In this document: positions 9,401-22,338 of the stretch, in pieces | Layout of the letters: the number at the start of each line of letters is the position of its first letter | Numbering within the stretch: position 1 is the first letter of the stretch | DNA from: Bugula neritina | Taxonomy: Eukaryota; Bryozoa; Gymnolaemata; Cheilostomatida; Bugulidae | Direction: 5' to 3' | NCBI GenBank assembly: GCA_964035545.1 | Contig: CAXIUT010000229.1 | Coordinates: forward strand, 1-47,500 | Length of the DNA: 47,500 bases | Program-made: the position numbers and the translations under genes | Notes under the pieces: model-generated | The model's input: only the letters and a program-made list of their open reading frames with translations | Told to the model about the DNA's origin: nothing | Database searches by the model: none

Positions 9401-12266
9401 TCATAAGTGACTATAGTAGTCTGGGTATAGAGGCATCTTTTTTCTGAAGGTTTAAATGTCTGGGAATAGTTGGAAATTGATTTATTTGGCTATTCTTTCA
9501 CTTTTGAGTTATTTTGCCTTCTCTAGAGTAGGTTTTGCTATTTGATGGATTTCGAATATTCTGGTGTTGTTGTAGAAGATGTGATTTAAAAATCTGAATA
9601 AGCTAATGGGTACTATTTGAATTATTGGATGGATATTTGTGGTATAATTTATATTTATTTTTATTTTTTATCAAACTCGTAAGAATGTTTTACAATTTAT
9701 GTCCAAAATCGATTGGCTTCTGCACTTAGATTTTTATCTTTTTGTTTTTTAGTATCCAAAAGAGCACTTTTATACTCTTAAAATGTTTTTTCATTCAATT
9801 CCTATATCTTTTATTTCAATATCTATTGAATAAATTTGTCAACATATTGTTGTAATTAATATGTATTTTTAACATTGCTTTGAACTAAAATCGACATCCC
9901 GATTACTCCTCTATGATCATCAGATAAACACATTACTATATATCCTAGTTGTTATTTTGTACGGAGGTAATCGAAAGCTGGCTCTTTCACAAATGATTGA
10001 GCTAGTTCTTGAAGTAATTTTGTTTTCAAGTTTAAATGCTAGTATTGGTAATGCACTATCAGGGAGCTATTGTCCTATTACTAGGAGAGAAGAGTCTACT
10101 CAACTGCGCATACTTTGTTCAAAGGTAGAAATATTGGTCGAATTGTTCCGATTAATGATTTGTTTAAAGGAGAAGAACATTTGCTTGCAAAATTTTATAC
10201 TTATTTTGCTATTTTTAGACCTTGATTTTAATTTAGGTTTCCTGTCATATAAAATTATAAATATAATTTACTTTTCCAAGTTTTTGCATAATGAACAAGA
10301 TCATCAAGAGTAACCTGATCGATACCTTTAAGTTTTTAAGTAGGTGACGAGGATCCTCCTTATCTGAGTGCATTTATGATGGCATTATAGGCAATTTGAT
10401 AGGGGTTATTGAGGAAGTAGTTGGCATATTATTTTTTTTGTTTTTATTTTAAAGTCGAAAACAGTTGTTTATCACTGGGAATGAATTATAATATCTGCTG
10501 GAGGTATTAGTTGGTAAATCTATCGAAAGAATCCCTGAAACCAGCGATTTTGATGTTAAGAGTATAGTATGAACTAAAAGAGAAACTTGAATCGAGTTCT
10601 GCCATTTCTGCCATGTATGCAAATTATCTTAATTTTTATGTTAGCATTTTTTCAAAAAGAGATCTTACTATTTCTTATTTGACTGAGGTTTGACCGGTGA
10701 AGTAAACTCGAATATCAAGTTGTGCTTTTGGTAATTTAAATTAATGATCTTATTTGAAGTATACCTAGATAACTTCTGATTCGTATAATTTTCTGGGGAG
10801 ATTTTTAGTTCCAAGAGGAAGAATATTGAGGTCATCAGGAATGAAAGGGTTACGTTCTGGCAGAGCAATAGAACATGGTCTTGGAGTTAGTTCTTAAAAT
10901 GGTTTTACGATATATTTTGTCTGGTAAATGGGCTCGACCTAAGTGCATTATTGTTAATATGATTTTGATTATGCGAAAATAAGAAGGTTGTCTGTTTTTA
11001 GTTGTTGAAGGTAGTTTTTAATAAGTTGTGGTTTGTAGTCTTCCATCAAATAGGCATAAACTAGTACTTATTACATTTTTCTTTTGTGAAGAAGTTTGGC
11101 AAGTCTAGAACAGTAGTTCATTCCTTATGATTTTTGTAAAAAGTCAAATTTCATTAAATTTACTCTCTTGATCTATTCAATAACCCACTTTTCAGGCTCT
11201 CCTGATTTAAGCATCTAGATGTATTGAAGAATATATCCAATGATCTCTTGAGTTTGGCCTAGTCCCTTGTCTGAAAGTTGAACAGAAACTTAAAATTATG
11301 AATAGCAGTTGTAGCTATCTGATCCTCCAGCTGAGAGGGAAGTGGCTAGTCCTTCACTGATGAGAAAACTGAGTAGTGAACCTTTTCCTTAATGTCCAAG
11401 CAAGTGGGAGATATACTTAGCTGGGGAATATCGATAATGCATCTCTTGATTTTCAATGACCCAAGTCAGCTAAAGGGTTCTTTTGTCTTTTACTGGTACT
11501 AGTTTAACTACTTTTCCATAGATAGTTTAAAAAGGGGAATCTTTCATTTGGAATTTGCTGTATTCTTTATTTTTAATATCACTGAACTTCTATTCAACCT
11601 ATTTGGTTAGCTTTTCAATATCTTCTTGCCCATAGACGACCAATTTCATCAAATTTGAAGAATACTTGCTGTTGTAGAAGTTGAAAAGCATTTCTCTGAG
11701 GTTGGGATTGCCTAGAGATTTTTTATCTCCTGTTGAAAATTTATGATAGGGGTGGTCTGGTTTAGCTAGATGTTTGCTTAAGTGGTACTTTCGCCACGAA
11801 TCATTCTGTAAATTTTTGGAATGCTAGCTGTGAACTGCATTTAATTCTCTTTATGAGGAAGAGTCGAGCATCAAGGGATCAATGAAGAACCTTGAAAACC
11901 TATCAAGAGCTCCTTAAAAGGCTCCATGTGCAACTTAGAAGAAGAAATTTGTTTATTCTAGAGAGGTGTAGGCATTATAAGATCCTGCATTCTTGCTGAG
12001 GTACTAAATAAATTTTGATTTACTGTGCTGTATTCATTTTATTCTGGATATTTGGACGTTCCCATGAAAAGCATGTGTTCTAGATAGTGTGCTAGACCTT
12101 GTGCTTCTTGTGGATCTAGTAGAGATCCGATGCCAACGCTAAGAGCTGCTCCTGATTTTTGTGCATCTTTATCCGAGATGACGAGGCATTCTATGTTGTT
12201 TTTCAGGATCAAAGGTTGATAGATGCGTTTGTCACTGAGACTTTTGATGACTTTGGATATGCTCAT
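9401..12266 (-). CDS. IDE: Insulysin-family (M16A) zinc metallopeptidase
   Basis: 941 residues, complement(join(9401..9593,9614..12003,12024..12266)); both introns are 20 nt. The inverted zinc motif HYLEH is followed by MLFMGTSKYPEENEY, and the third zinc ligand by NAVHSEHSKNLQND. That third-ligand Glu is encoded by TAG (11824-11826). Later blocks typical of insulysin are LLGHEGKGSLLSFL (Glu from TAA), LPKAQLDIRVYFTG, and the C-terminal EPAFDYLRTKEQLGYIV with YEFDKKEKEIE. All four half-domains of the clamshell chamber are represented. No targeting peptide and no C-terminal SKL are seen, so it is probably cytosolic. It degrades short peptides. It ends 11 nt from the stop of CFAP157. Confidence 0.95.
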
Positions 12267-12373
12267 AAATTAAATATTATTCAAATATAATCAAAAAATG
12301 ATAAAAAATGATTCTTATCAGAAATGAATAAAACATAAAAATATTCTAAATTAACTTTCTTCTTTATTTTATT

Positions 12374-12439
12374 GGGGTTGGGGGTTGGGGTTGGGGTTGG
12401 GGTTGGGGTTGGGGGTTGGGGTTGGGGTTGGGGTTGGGT
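12374..12439. repeat. Interstitial telomeric tract 1, (GGGGTT)n
   Basis: 66 bp of GGGGTT on the + strand with two GGGGGTT variants. The orientation is that of a right-hand chromosome end. It begins 107 bp upstream of the insulysin start codon, and on its right the sequence enters a leftward reading frame that has no stop before the tract. Confidence 0.93.
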
Positions 12440-12573
12440 AATTCTCCTTTCAACTCTTGTGCTATCTCAGCAGTATTCATACTAGGACAAAAAGCTGCAT
12501 TATTAACTTCAATCAGGAGAAGTGATTACATTTTTTTGGCTTTAATCTGGATACTATCTTTTCGGAAATTCAT
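12440..12573 (-). pseudogene. 5' part of an unidentified gene cut off at the telomeric tract
   Basis: ATG at 12571-12573 opens a well-formed leftward frame of 45 residues (begins MNFRKDSIQIKAKK and ends AEIAQELKGELP) that runs straight into the tract. There it would be read as Asn-Pro/Gln-Pro repeats, then AT-rich sequence, and in this frame no TGA occurs before insulysin coding sequence. The N-terminus looks real, and it is divergent from the glycosyltransferase start 50 nt away. The 3' part appears to be missing. No domain is recognisable in the remaining piece. Confidence 0.5.
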
Positions 12574-12623
12574 TTCCAGATGAATATAAGAATAAGCTTC
12601 GTAACCTTTCCTATCCCTGGACA

Positions 12624-13163
12624 ATGGTGAGAGAATGCGAGATGCTTGTAAAGAAAACATAGTAATAAATAGGTAGAAAATTTCATATAAGTGTCATTAC
12701 TGATCAAGTGGATCTATGTCGAACTTGCTATCTTTATCATTATGGAGGAACTATTGCTGATCTAGACTACGATATCAACTACACAAGACATCTTTAGCTC
12801 ATCAAAGAACATGATGTTTTCTTTTCAACTAGGTATGGAACTATTGATAGTTTTTATGTTTTTGTCAAATAAAAAAGGAGTCCTTTGATGCTATAGGTAC
12901 TCAAACGTTGGGATGATACTCTTTACCTGTTTGGAGATTCACCTCATGATATCATTAAGTATCGAGTGCATTTGTTACCGGATGATTCTGAACATCATCA
13001 GAGAATAAATACCTGGCATTCTTCATATATCATCAAACGACAGTGGAAATATATTGTGATTTTGCTGTTGATCTTATCGTTTTCAGTGTACCTTTTGAGG
13101 AAGTGGTACAAAGGTACAAAAACAAACCAGAATTATGATATGGTTGACAGAGTGACTGATTGA
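12624..13163 (+). CDS. Glycosyltransferase family 32 (DXD sugar-transferase) protein
   Basis: 179 residues from ATG 12624 to TGA 13161. The hallmark is VDLCRTCYLYHYGGTIADLD followed by YDI: Asp-Leu-Cys-Arg, the Tyr-Gly-Gly turn and a DxD metal/nucleotide-sugar motif, as in GT32 (OCH1-like) enzymes. A helix-containing tail includes IKRQWK then a membrane segment (about residues 142-161) and a short cytoplasmic Lys-rich end. GT32 enzymes act in the Golgi on glycoproteins or glycolipids. The usual N-terminal part of the fold (before the DxD) is short here. The frame stays open upstream, so an unrecognised exon is possible, although the divergent gene at 12573 leaves little room. Confidence 0.7.
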
Positions 13164-13451
13164 TTTGTCGTTTGAACATATTTATCCATCTTATTCAATA
13201 TTATCTTAATTGTCTATTTATCAAAATGACCTGCTTGAATGTTGGTGGTCAGATTTAATGACTCTTTATTTGAATTATCAGAAATATCAAATATGCTAAT
13301 TTGAATTTAAATGATTTATTGGCAAACAACTTTCTTGTTTTTGATTGTAGATGAAGAAATAAGTCTCATTAGAGTGTTTTTGTATGCTTTATTTTTTTTT
13401 TGAGATTTGCTTAAATACTCCCACCAATTAATAATATATACGCATTCATCG

Positions 13452-16400
13452 ATGGAGTAAAAAATCTAAAAAATATTTTGTTACTTTAAAAGTATCAAAA
13501 ACGAACCTTTCTACACCAGCTGCATTAGTCAACTAGTCGAAATATACTAACTTAACCCTTCAGCTCTCAAATTCCTTTTATATAATCTAAACCAACTCAT
13601 ATTTGCCAATTGCAAAGAACCTAGACTAAGGTTAAAGCACAGACTCATCGCTGCCAGTCTTGTGCAAAAACTAAACAACATCTATACAAGGAGAACAGAA
13701 TAATTTATGAAATAAGATGCCAATTTTTAACTTTAGCATTTCCAAATTGACACAGTTGGTAACTTTAATGTCAAAGAGCCAACTCCCAACTGGGAAGAAA
13801 TCGATCTCTTCAAGATCATAGAAAGTCAACCTCTGCTATTTTCAACCAAAGGAAACGATTTCGCTGCTAATCCGAATGAACATTAAGAAGAAAAGAAAAT
13901 CTTTGATGAATTTCTCGATATGAATCATGCAACTATGCTCAATATCGAGAGTTCATTCAAAGATATTTCATCAACTAGTCAGGCTACAGAGGAAGTAATT
14001 AAAAATTAAGGCCTAAAATACAAAAATAAAATTGAAAAAATCAATAGAAAAGCACAGGAAGAGCTTGGAAGCATAGAAATAACCATCAGCAATCCTTTTA
14101 ACCTGATGTTTTAGATCTGTGTCAACAATCTATTGAACACAGAGTGGGAACTGAGGCATCTTTCAGTGCTCATAATCAAGGAGCTCTTTAGCCACTCAGA
14201 ATTTTTGGGATTTTCTGAGTGTTTTAGGCTGAGTCCTAATGATAGCAGAGAAAGTCGTTTCGCCAATATTGCCACTATCACTCGATAAGGTTTAAGGATG
14301 CATTTAGAGAACTCAAAAAAGAAGAAAGATCTCATAAATGAGATTATTTATAAGAATATGATTCTTCTTAGTTTGGATCGTTTTGCTGACTATCAGACAG
14401 ACGAAAGTATTATTCTGGTTCGCATGATTTCTGCAGATATTTTAGCACAGGCTGTTCTAACTTTAGAAAGTAGACAGCATACTATTTTACTAAAGATGTT
14501 AAAAAGATTATTTGACCATGATACACCTTTCAACAAACAAAACCAAAAGATAACTTGGTAGGTAAAACATTCCTTTCTTTATTTTTTGACGATCCTGATC
14601 AAGTTGGATCCATCATTTAGCAAGCCTCTTTGTTCAACTCTTGAGTAAAGTTTTATCAAAATGCTTGCAAATGATCAAATAGACGAAATAATTCTCTGCA
14701 TTTGTAAAATAATAGAACATTTTATTGGACAAACCTTTTTTAGTACTCAAAAAATAGAGAGAATGAATAGACAGATATGGGCTATAGTTTAAAATTTGGA
14801 TGATTTGAGTACATCAGCCAAAGAAACTCTTAGTTTGCTTATTAAACTTTTTCCATATTTTAAACTTAATGAAGGCAATTGTCTTGATAGGTTGAAGAAA
14901 TTCTTTATTAGTAAAATTCAGTAAGTAAGAGGAGAACTATACAGACTAACTACATCATTATACTAAAGAAAAAAACCCATTTAAGATAGCAAAATCGTTG
15001 AAAGAAACTTAGTTCAATTACTACAAGGGTCAATCATATAATCAACTTAGTAAAATTTCAGAGCAATAGGTGAAGTGATGCCTGAGATTCATCCTTACAT
15101 AATAAAGTCAAAGAATGTTCGTAAGTTGGTAGAATTTATAAATCTTTGTGTGACTCCTCATCAATATAGCGAGTAGATAGTGAATTCTAAATTTTTAATG
15201 AGTATCTAGAAATAAAAAAGCTAATATATTTCTAATGAGTATATGTATATCATAGAGCATTAAAATGTACATGCTCCGATCAATTCTTACATCGATAAAA
15301 GAATTTGGAAAGTCGGAATGGTTTTGAAGGAACTATTTAGAGTGTCGAGTGATGGGCTAGAAGAGTTAATTAGAGGAATTGCAAAAAATAACTAAAAAAA
15401 TCATAGAGGAAAAATACTTATCTTCAATATCCTTATATAATTATTGCCTAAATACAAAAAGGCCAAAATATTCGAGGAGCATAAAGAGATGGCAATCAAA
15501 ATTATTAATCTTTAATACAATGAATTCACAGACAACTAAATTCAAAAAATATATATACCTGCGATTTAAAAACAACTGGCAAATATTTTAACCATTAAAT
15601 AATATGAAATAGCTTAAAATAATGAAGCTTTAGCTACTATCAAAGAGACAGCATAGATGTTCAGTAAAAATGAATCAAATGGTTTGAAAAATAGTTTAAT
15701 AATTGCTAAAAAACTTGATGCTTTCTACAAATCTTAGTTGAAGCCTGTTTTTCTGGGAGAAATAGAGTTATTGCTTAAGATGTTCAACAATGTAATGAAA
15801 ATTCAAAGATAACTAATGAGAAATGTAAAAATAGTAGCTTTGAACTATTTTATTCAATATATCTTTCCTAACTAGGTTCAAAATAATCTTAACATCATTA
15901 TCAAATGTATTATGGACTCAATCGTAGAGGACGGATATCAATTCATAAGTGAGGCTACAGCTGATGCAGCAGTCGGATTATCAAGAATATTAAAAGATAA
16001 AAAGAAATTAGTCTATACTAAATTTAATAGCAATCTTTGTTTAAATGTATCGAACAATTATAAGTTATCGTAGTTGAATCTTAAAGAAAGAGGCGAGATA
16101 ATGTTATAGGGGAGATATATGGGTGCTATGTGCCTTTACATAGAAAAGATGGGCAAGCTGCTTCCATAGTATTTGAAAGATAGTTGGAAATACTATCTTT
16201 AGATAGATGATAAAAAAAATGTCCATGAAGAACATCTTCGATTATTAACTCTTCTAAGTGGCACTATAAATTCTATTTTAAGTATCGATAAGCATCCTAT
16301 TGATGGCTAGTTATTATTTATTGATAAATTTACAAAGAAAACGAATGATATAATTGAAAAAAACAAGGTAGAAAATGAGTTTAGCTAATCAATTAATATA

Positions 16401-18432
16401 AAGTTGAAGAGTATTCTTGAAAGTGTAGCTTTGTTTTGCAGTAGTAGTTATAGATAGATGCCAAAAGTGTCAAATATATTTTTCTAGTGGTTTCTTGCAT
16501 AGCTATAGGCATAAAATATATTGATTTATGAGGTATTAGAGAAGGCATGTGCTGATAACATAGTATAGATCGCTCCTATTTGTTCTTTATTCATTCTGAA
16601 TATAATAAAGTCGATAACTAAGATAAATCTACATGATTTGGCAATGAACAGTCTTTCCAATATCATCGTTGGAGTGTATACCAATATAACTAAGATATAG
16701 TTGAGTCCTTCTTTGCAAAAAGTATCTGATTAAGGAGTTGAATTTATCAAAAACTTTAAAAATACTTCTAATTTTAATTATCCAGTTGACGTTAGGTATA
16801 AACAAGATATAGTTTTGAGAGAGTATCAGATGGAAGGCATAAACTGGTTGGGTTTTTTGACTCGATATAATTTGAGTGGAGCTCTTTGCGATGATATGGG
16901 TCTTGGTAAAACTTTGCAAACTCTTACAGTTGTCTAAAACTAGTATCTGAAATGTGATAATAAAGACTATTTGCATAGTTTGATAGTCTGTCCGAATACA
17001 TTGATGCAGCATTGGGCTTTTGAGTACCAAAAGTATTTTTAAAACCCTTTGTGTGAGCTTGTGATAATCGACAATAAGAAAAAATTTGGATAGATATAGA
17101 AGTATGAAAATTCAAAGAAGCCTATTATTTTTATAACTGGTTATGGCGTAGTATAAAAGAATGACTGTTTGTTTGATAAGATACATTTCAAGTTTATCAT
17201 ATTGGATGAAGGTCATCTGATTAAAAATACTAAAACGCATAAGTTTAAGGCTATTAAAAAAATAAAAGGCTTGCATAGATTTATACTAACTGGAACTCCC
17301 ATTCAAAATAAACTCATCTAACTGTGGGGTCTTTTTGATTTCTTAATGCCTGGCTATCTATACACCGAATAACTCTTCAGAAAACATTACTAAAAACTAT
17401 TTAGTGTTAACTTGACTACTTTCAAAGAAGATGAGCTTCTTTTTTCAGACTAACAAAGAAAAACCTTATAAAAATTGCATTATAAAGTGATGCCGTTTAT
17501 TATGCGTCGCATGAAGACTGAAGTGCTGAAAGAACTACCTGAAAAGATAATAAACGACCAAGCATGTGAACTAACACCTTGTCAGTTAAAGCACTATTCT
17601 GACCTTTAGTAGCGTATTAGATTTCAAACTTAAAATAAGACGCTAAATCCATTAAAGAATTTACGTGATATGATCGATATAGTGAACCATCCTTATTTGG
17701 GAGATTTGGTTAGTCAGATTCATTGGGAAGATTCTGGCAAATTTATAGCATTAGGATAGATATTTTAGAACATAGGATTGACTGAAGAATAGTCAGTGTC
17801 ACAAAATAAAGTAATTATTTTATTATTTAGGTCATTATCTTTGCTAGATAAAAAGCCACTGTAGATTTAATTTAAAAATACATCAAGTAGGTTTTTGGAC
17901 ATATCAAATATTTAAAACTCACCTCAGATGTCAAAGAATCTTAACGTTTCGTTGTTGCCCAAATCTTCAATGGAGATAGCGATATAAAAGTAATATTATT
18001 TTTATTTAGATTTTAGTAGTTACTAAGGCTATTGGGGGTGTTGGTCTCAATCTCACATCAGCTAATGTGGTTATCATGTTTGATAGCGACTACAATCCAA
18101 CAATAGACATGCAGGCGATCGATAGAGCCCATCGCATTGGTCAAAGAAGAGTTCTGAATGTTTACCGTTTGATAACTAAGAATACTCTTGAGTAGAAGAT
18201 AATGGGAATTCAACAATTTAAGGTGAATATTGCTAATGCGATAGTAAATATTGATAATTCTTCAATAAAAAACATCAAAGAAAGCAAATTACCAGATCTA
18301 TTGGAAAACATCAACGATTTAGTCAAAACTAAGAAGAACTAAGAGAAGATTAGCCATACTATGTATGGAGCACTGGTAGCTGAAATGGAAAATAATAGTA
18401 TAGAGCCTTAATAGTTTATGAAAAGATATTGA
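13452..18432 (+). CDS. MOT1: TBP-removing Swi2/Snf2 ATPase MOT1/BTAF1
   Basis: join(13452..17810,17831..17989,18010..18432), 1,646 residues versus about 1,850 in yeast and human; both introns are 20 nt and phase 0. The N-terminal two thirds is HEAT-repeat-like, including [17 protein letters not shown] and the [14 protein letters not shown] block typical of MOT1. The ATPase has Walker [12 protein letters not shown] (near residue 1145), LDEGHLIKN with the MOT1-type DEGH box, [19 protein letters not shown], and motif [15 protein letters not shown]. The family signature follows: [20 protein letters not shown] is the version read as Gln, and the code used here gives LEEKIMG as in yeast. MOT1 strips TBP from DNA in an ATP-dependent way in the nucleus and regulates Pol II initiation. 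Confidence 0.96.
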
Positions 18433-18534
18433 TTTTATCTTTATTTACTATAATTTATCCTTTACTTATTATGATTTATCAATTATTCATTATAATTTAT
18501 TTTTTATTCACTATAATTTATCTTCATCATCTAA

Positions 18535-19518
18535 TCATTTGAGCTAGAGGGATAGTTCAATGGGACAATGGTCGCTTCCCATGATGTCGTTATTGATTTG
18601 AGAATCTTTGACATCAACTATTGATTTATCATTGATAAGGAAATAGTCGAGTCTCCAACCGATGTTTTTAGCTCTTCCGCCTGTTCTCATGCTCCACCAT
18701 GAATATTTGACAGTTTAAGGATAAAACTTTCTAAAGGTATCGACCCATCCTGTTTCTAAAAACTTGGTAAAGCTTTATCTTTCTTCAATAGTAAATCCAG
18801 CTGTTTTTTAGTTGCCTTTAGGCCTGGCAATATCAATTTCTTTATGACATACATTGAGGTCTCCACAAATGATGACAGTTTTCTTTTTTCTGAGTTAATT
18901 ACAATAATCTTGAAAACATTTATCATAGTCTCCTACTCGATAGCTGAGTCTATCAAGTTTTTGTCCTGAATTGGGAATGTAAGCTGTTATTAAATAAAAT
19001 TTTTAAAACTATACAGTAATAACTCTTCCTTCTTGTGAATGCTACTTTTGAGGTAAATCTTCTGAACTTGAAATAGGTAGATATTTTGAAAAGATAGCTG
19101 TACCTGAGTATCCTGCAGAAGTTTTACAAAAATTCCAATACCCATGATAGCCTGGTATCTTTATTGGATCTTTAGAGTAGGTAGCATGGTCGATTTTTGT
19201 TTCATTCAAACAAAATATATCAGGTTTCACTTTCTATAAATAACCTTGCAGATCTTGTCTATTTAACACAGCCCGGATTCCATTGACGTTCCATGATGAT
19301 ATTAGAAGTTTGTTTGGAGTTACTCCACTGCCATACTACCATAGAGATGAATGATTTTGATTTGAAAAGTTGACTGAGTTGACGTTGAATTGTTTTCCTT
19401 TGGACTTGGCTCCTTTTGATGACTACTCAGCAACTGACCCTGAGGATACTAGTTTGGTTTGTTTTAGAGCTTTACTGGGTTATTTTTAAGCTTTCTGAGC
19501 TTATTTTTTTGGAGGCAT
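18535..19518 (-). CDS. APEX1: AP endonuclease (exonuclease III / APE1 family)
   Basis: 327 residues, one exon. A 75-residue Lys/Ser-rich N-terminal extension (MPPKKEAQKAEKEPSKALKQ) with possible nuclear-targeting character precedes the nuclease: ISSWNVNGIRAVL, CLNETKID (metal-binding Glu), GYSGTAIFSK, GDLNVCHKEIDIARPKGN (catalytic Asp/Asn), FRKFYP...YSWWS, GWRLDYFLI and the terminal GSDHCPIEL with the catalytic His. All active-site residues are present. It cuts the DNA backbone 5' of abasic sites in base-excision repair. It is convergent with MOT1 (102 nt between stops) and divergent from the Glu-rich gene (125 nt). Confidence 0.95.
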
Positions 19519-19643
19519 TTTATTATAAGATTTAGCAAGATATGAACGCATTTGAATGACAAGATGACATTTATTGAGAGATGTTATTTTATTGCATTGA
19601 AGCAGATATTTAGCAATCATATGAATTATAATTAATTGGGGTA

Positions 19644-22328
19644 ATGTCTAAAAAATACTATGTTCTTTATTCTCTCTCTTAATTCTTTTTGCCTAGAATC
19701 TTTAAAACTAAAACCACCATCAATAAATACCTACGGTAAAACAGAAATCTCACCTATAAACCTTTCTACTCATCACAACAAGCTAATATCTTTGCCAAAT
19801 CCATCGAAGAATAATTACAGGAAAAGTATGTTAGAAATATTTAAAAAGATCATAATTAGGATCCTTAGTATGGTAAAAAACCTTTCTATCCCTACGATAT
19901 TTTTATGAAGACTAGTATAGAAGTAGAAAAGAAATAAGAATAAAGATATAAGGAAATTGATATCAACAACCAAGTTGAAAAAAATTAAATTAAAGAAGAA
20001 AAATAATAAATCAATCAAATGAGTAATATAAAACATGAAGAATAAATAATAGAAAATCCATAAGGAAAAGAATCAAGTGAAAATGTAGAAGTAAAAGAAG
20101 TAAGTTAGAATATAACAATTGAAGAAGTCATTGATCAAAAAGAAGTAAAAGAAGAAGTTATTGATAATATAGAAAGTCAGAAAGAATAAATCTTAAATGT
20201 TTTAGGAGAATAAATAGGTAATAATAAGGAAGTAAAAGAAGAAGTAAGTGATAAAATAGAAGTAAAAGAAGAAGTAAGTGATAACATAGAAGTAAAAGAA
20301 GAAGTAAGTGATAACATAGAAGTAAAAGAATAAGTAAGTGATAGCATAGAAGTAAAAGAATAAGTAAGTGATAACATAGAAGTAAAAGAATAAGTAAGTG
20401 ATAAAATAGATGTAAAAGAATAAGTAAGTGATAGCATAGAAGTAAAAGAATAAGTAAGTGATAAAATAGAAGTAAAAGAATAAGTAAGTGATAAAATAGA
20501 AGTAAAAGAATAAGTAAGTGATAACATAGAAGTAAAAGAATAAGTAAGTGATAACATAGAAGTAAAAGAATAAGTAAGTGATAAAATAGAAGTAAAAGAA
20601 TAAGTAAGTGATAACATAGAAGTAAAAGAATAAGTAAGTGATAACATAGAAGTAAAAGAATAAGTAAGTGATAAAATAGAAGTAAAAGAATAAGTAAGTG
20701 ATAAAATAGAAGTAAAAGAATAAGTAAGTGATAAAATAGAAGTAAAAGAATAAGTAAGTGATAACATAGAAGTAAAAGAATAAGTAAGTGATAACATAGA
20801 AGTAAAAGAATAAGTAAGTGATAACATAGAAGTAAAAGAATAAGTAAGTGATAACATAGAAGTAAAAGAATAAGTAAGTGATAGCATAGAAGTAAAAGAA
20901 TAAATAAGCGAAAATATTATAGTTGCAGAATAAGAGTAAGAAGCAGCTTTTAAAGTTTAAAAAGAAAAACATTTTTAGATGAAAACTGAGGATATTTCAA
21001 TAGAAAGTATTGATAATTAAGCGGATTTTAGTTTAAAAGTGTAAGATGAATAATAGTATAGTAAAAAGTAGCTTTTGGAAGCTCTTTAAAGCAATGTTAG
21101 AAAAGTTGAATCGTAAATGTATTCAAAGAATAAAAGATAAGAAAAGAATAAAATAGCAGAATAGTAAAAATAAAAATAAAAATAACTAACATTTGGAGAA
21201 TAAGAGAAATTTAAAGAGCAAATTAATTAAAAATAAGTCTAAGAATAGAAGTCAAACAAAAATTAAATATTAATTGAAGATAAATAATTAACAAAAGAAG
21301 TTAAATAATATAAAGTTTAAATATTAAGTTAAAATATTAAAAATAAAGAAAATGATGAAGAAATAATGATAAATCCAATAAATTAAGAAATAAGTCCAAT
21401 ATCAATAGTTGATATTATTCAATAGTAAGCAATACAAAAATAAGAAGTAATAGTTAAGGCAGTATCTTCATAACCATTATTTGAAGTTATTTAAGAATAA
21501 AAAGGAGAAAAAGAAGAAATATTAGAATAGTTACTAGTTAAATAGTCAATAGTTGAAGTTATTGAAGAATAAAATATCGAAAAATACTAAAAAATAGTAA
21601 ATCAATAGCCAATAGTTTAAGTTAATCAATAAAAAGTATAATAAGAAGAAATAGTAGTGAAGATAGAAGCTTCATAGTCAATAGTTGAGACTATTTAAGA
21701 ATAAAAAATAGAATAAGCTATCTAAGAACAAATTTAAACAGTTTAAAGTATAATATTCGATTCAAATAAAAACTAAAATATCAATATATCTCATAAAGAA
21801 CATCAATAGGATCTTTAAAAATAAATTAATCCTGAAGTAAAAGAATAATAAGAAAATAATATAAAAATATAAGAACTATAATTAATTTAATCACCTTCAT
21901 AGACATAAATAATGCAATATAATCCTTTGCTATCATCTAATTCAATCAATTTGAACTCTCTTCACTTATATTCCAAATTTTTATAACTAAATTCTCAATA
22001 CCCATAAGAATAATAGGCTAATTTAACAATAAACCTCACTCAAAATCAAAATCCAGGCATATCAGTCGCATAATACCATCTTTAGACTACTAGTACATCG
22101 ATTCATAAGATAAAATTGTTAGGAGTCCATAATAAGGCAAATTCTTTGGTTCTTAGTTTGTTTTCAGGTTTGAAATTGGCATCTGAATATAAGATAAGAT
22201 CACTTCGAGTGAAATCAGATATGGGCAATAGAAAAAGGTTTTAAAAATCAATAGATAAAAATCTAAAGAAGATGATATAGCCTTATAGTGAACTTTAGTT
22301 ATAGTTTAATAATATAAAATACATGTGA
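19644..22328 (+). CDS. Glu-rich protein with a 10-residue tandem repeat
   Basis: 894 residues in one exon, ATG 19644 to TGA 22326. The first 100 residues are a Tyr/Phe/Lys-rich globular-looking start (MSKKYYVLYSLSEFFLPRIF). Then follow acidic sequence, about 22 copies of a 10-residue unit of the type EVKEEVSDNI, a long Glu/Lys/Gln/Ile region with looser repeats of SIVEVIEEE type, and a basic C-terminal 130 residues (Asn/Ser/Leu/Lys) without Glu richness. Roughly a third of codons in the acidic part are TAA/TAG, so read as stops the gene vanishes. No catalytic domain is visible. Such proteins in ciliates are often cytoskeletal or cortical, but the function here is unknown. Confidence 0.8.
20231..20920. 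repeat. 30-bp tandem repeat inside the Glu-rich gene
   Basis: About 22-23 in-frame copies of a 30-bp unit. The second codon of the Glu-Glu pair is GAA in the first three complete copies (for example 20241-20243) and TAA from 20331 onward. Other differences are AAC/AAA/AGC at one codon. Period and phase match the reading frame exactly. Confidence 0.95.
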
Positions 22329-22338
22329 TTGTTTACTA

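Noticed and set aside
9480-9660. A rightward hydrophobic frame in which TGA would have to mean Trp
   Set aside because: The opposite strand reads cleanly as the C-terminus of insulysin with one 20-nt intron.
20177-20972. Two long antisense frames (236 and 256 residues, Ser/Leu/Thr and Phe/Tyr repeats) on the minus strand
   Set aside because: They are the mirror of the 30-bp repeat array; the sense Glu-rich frame extends 2.7 kb with a proper start and TGA.
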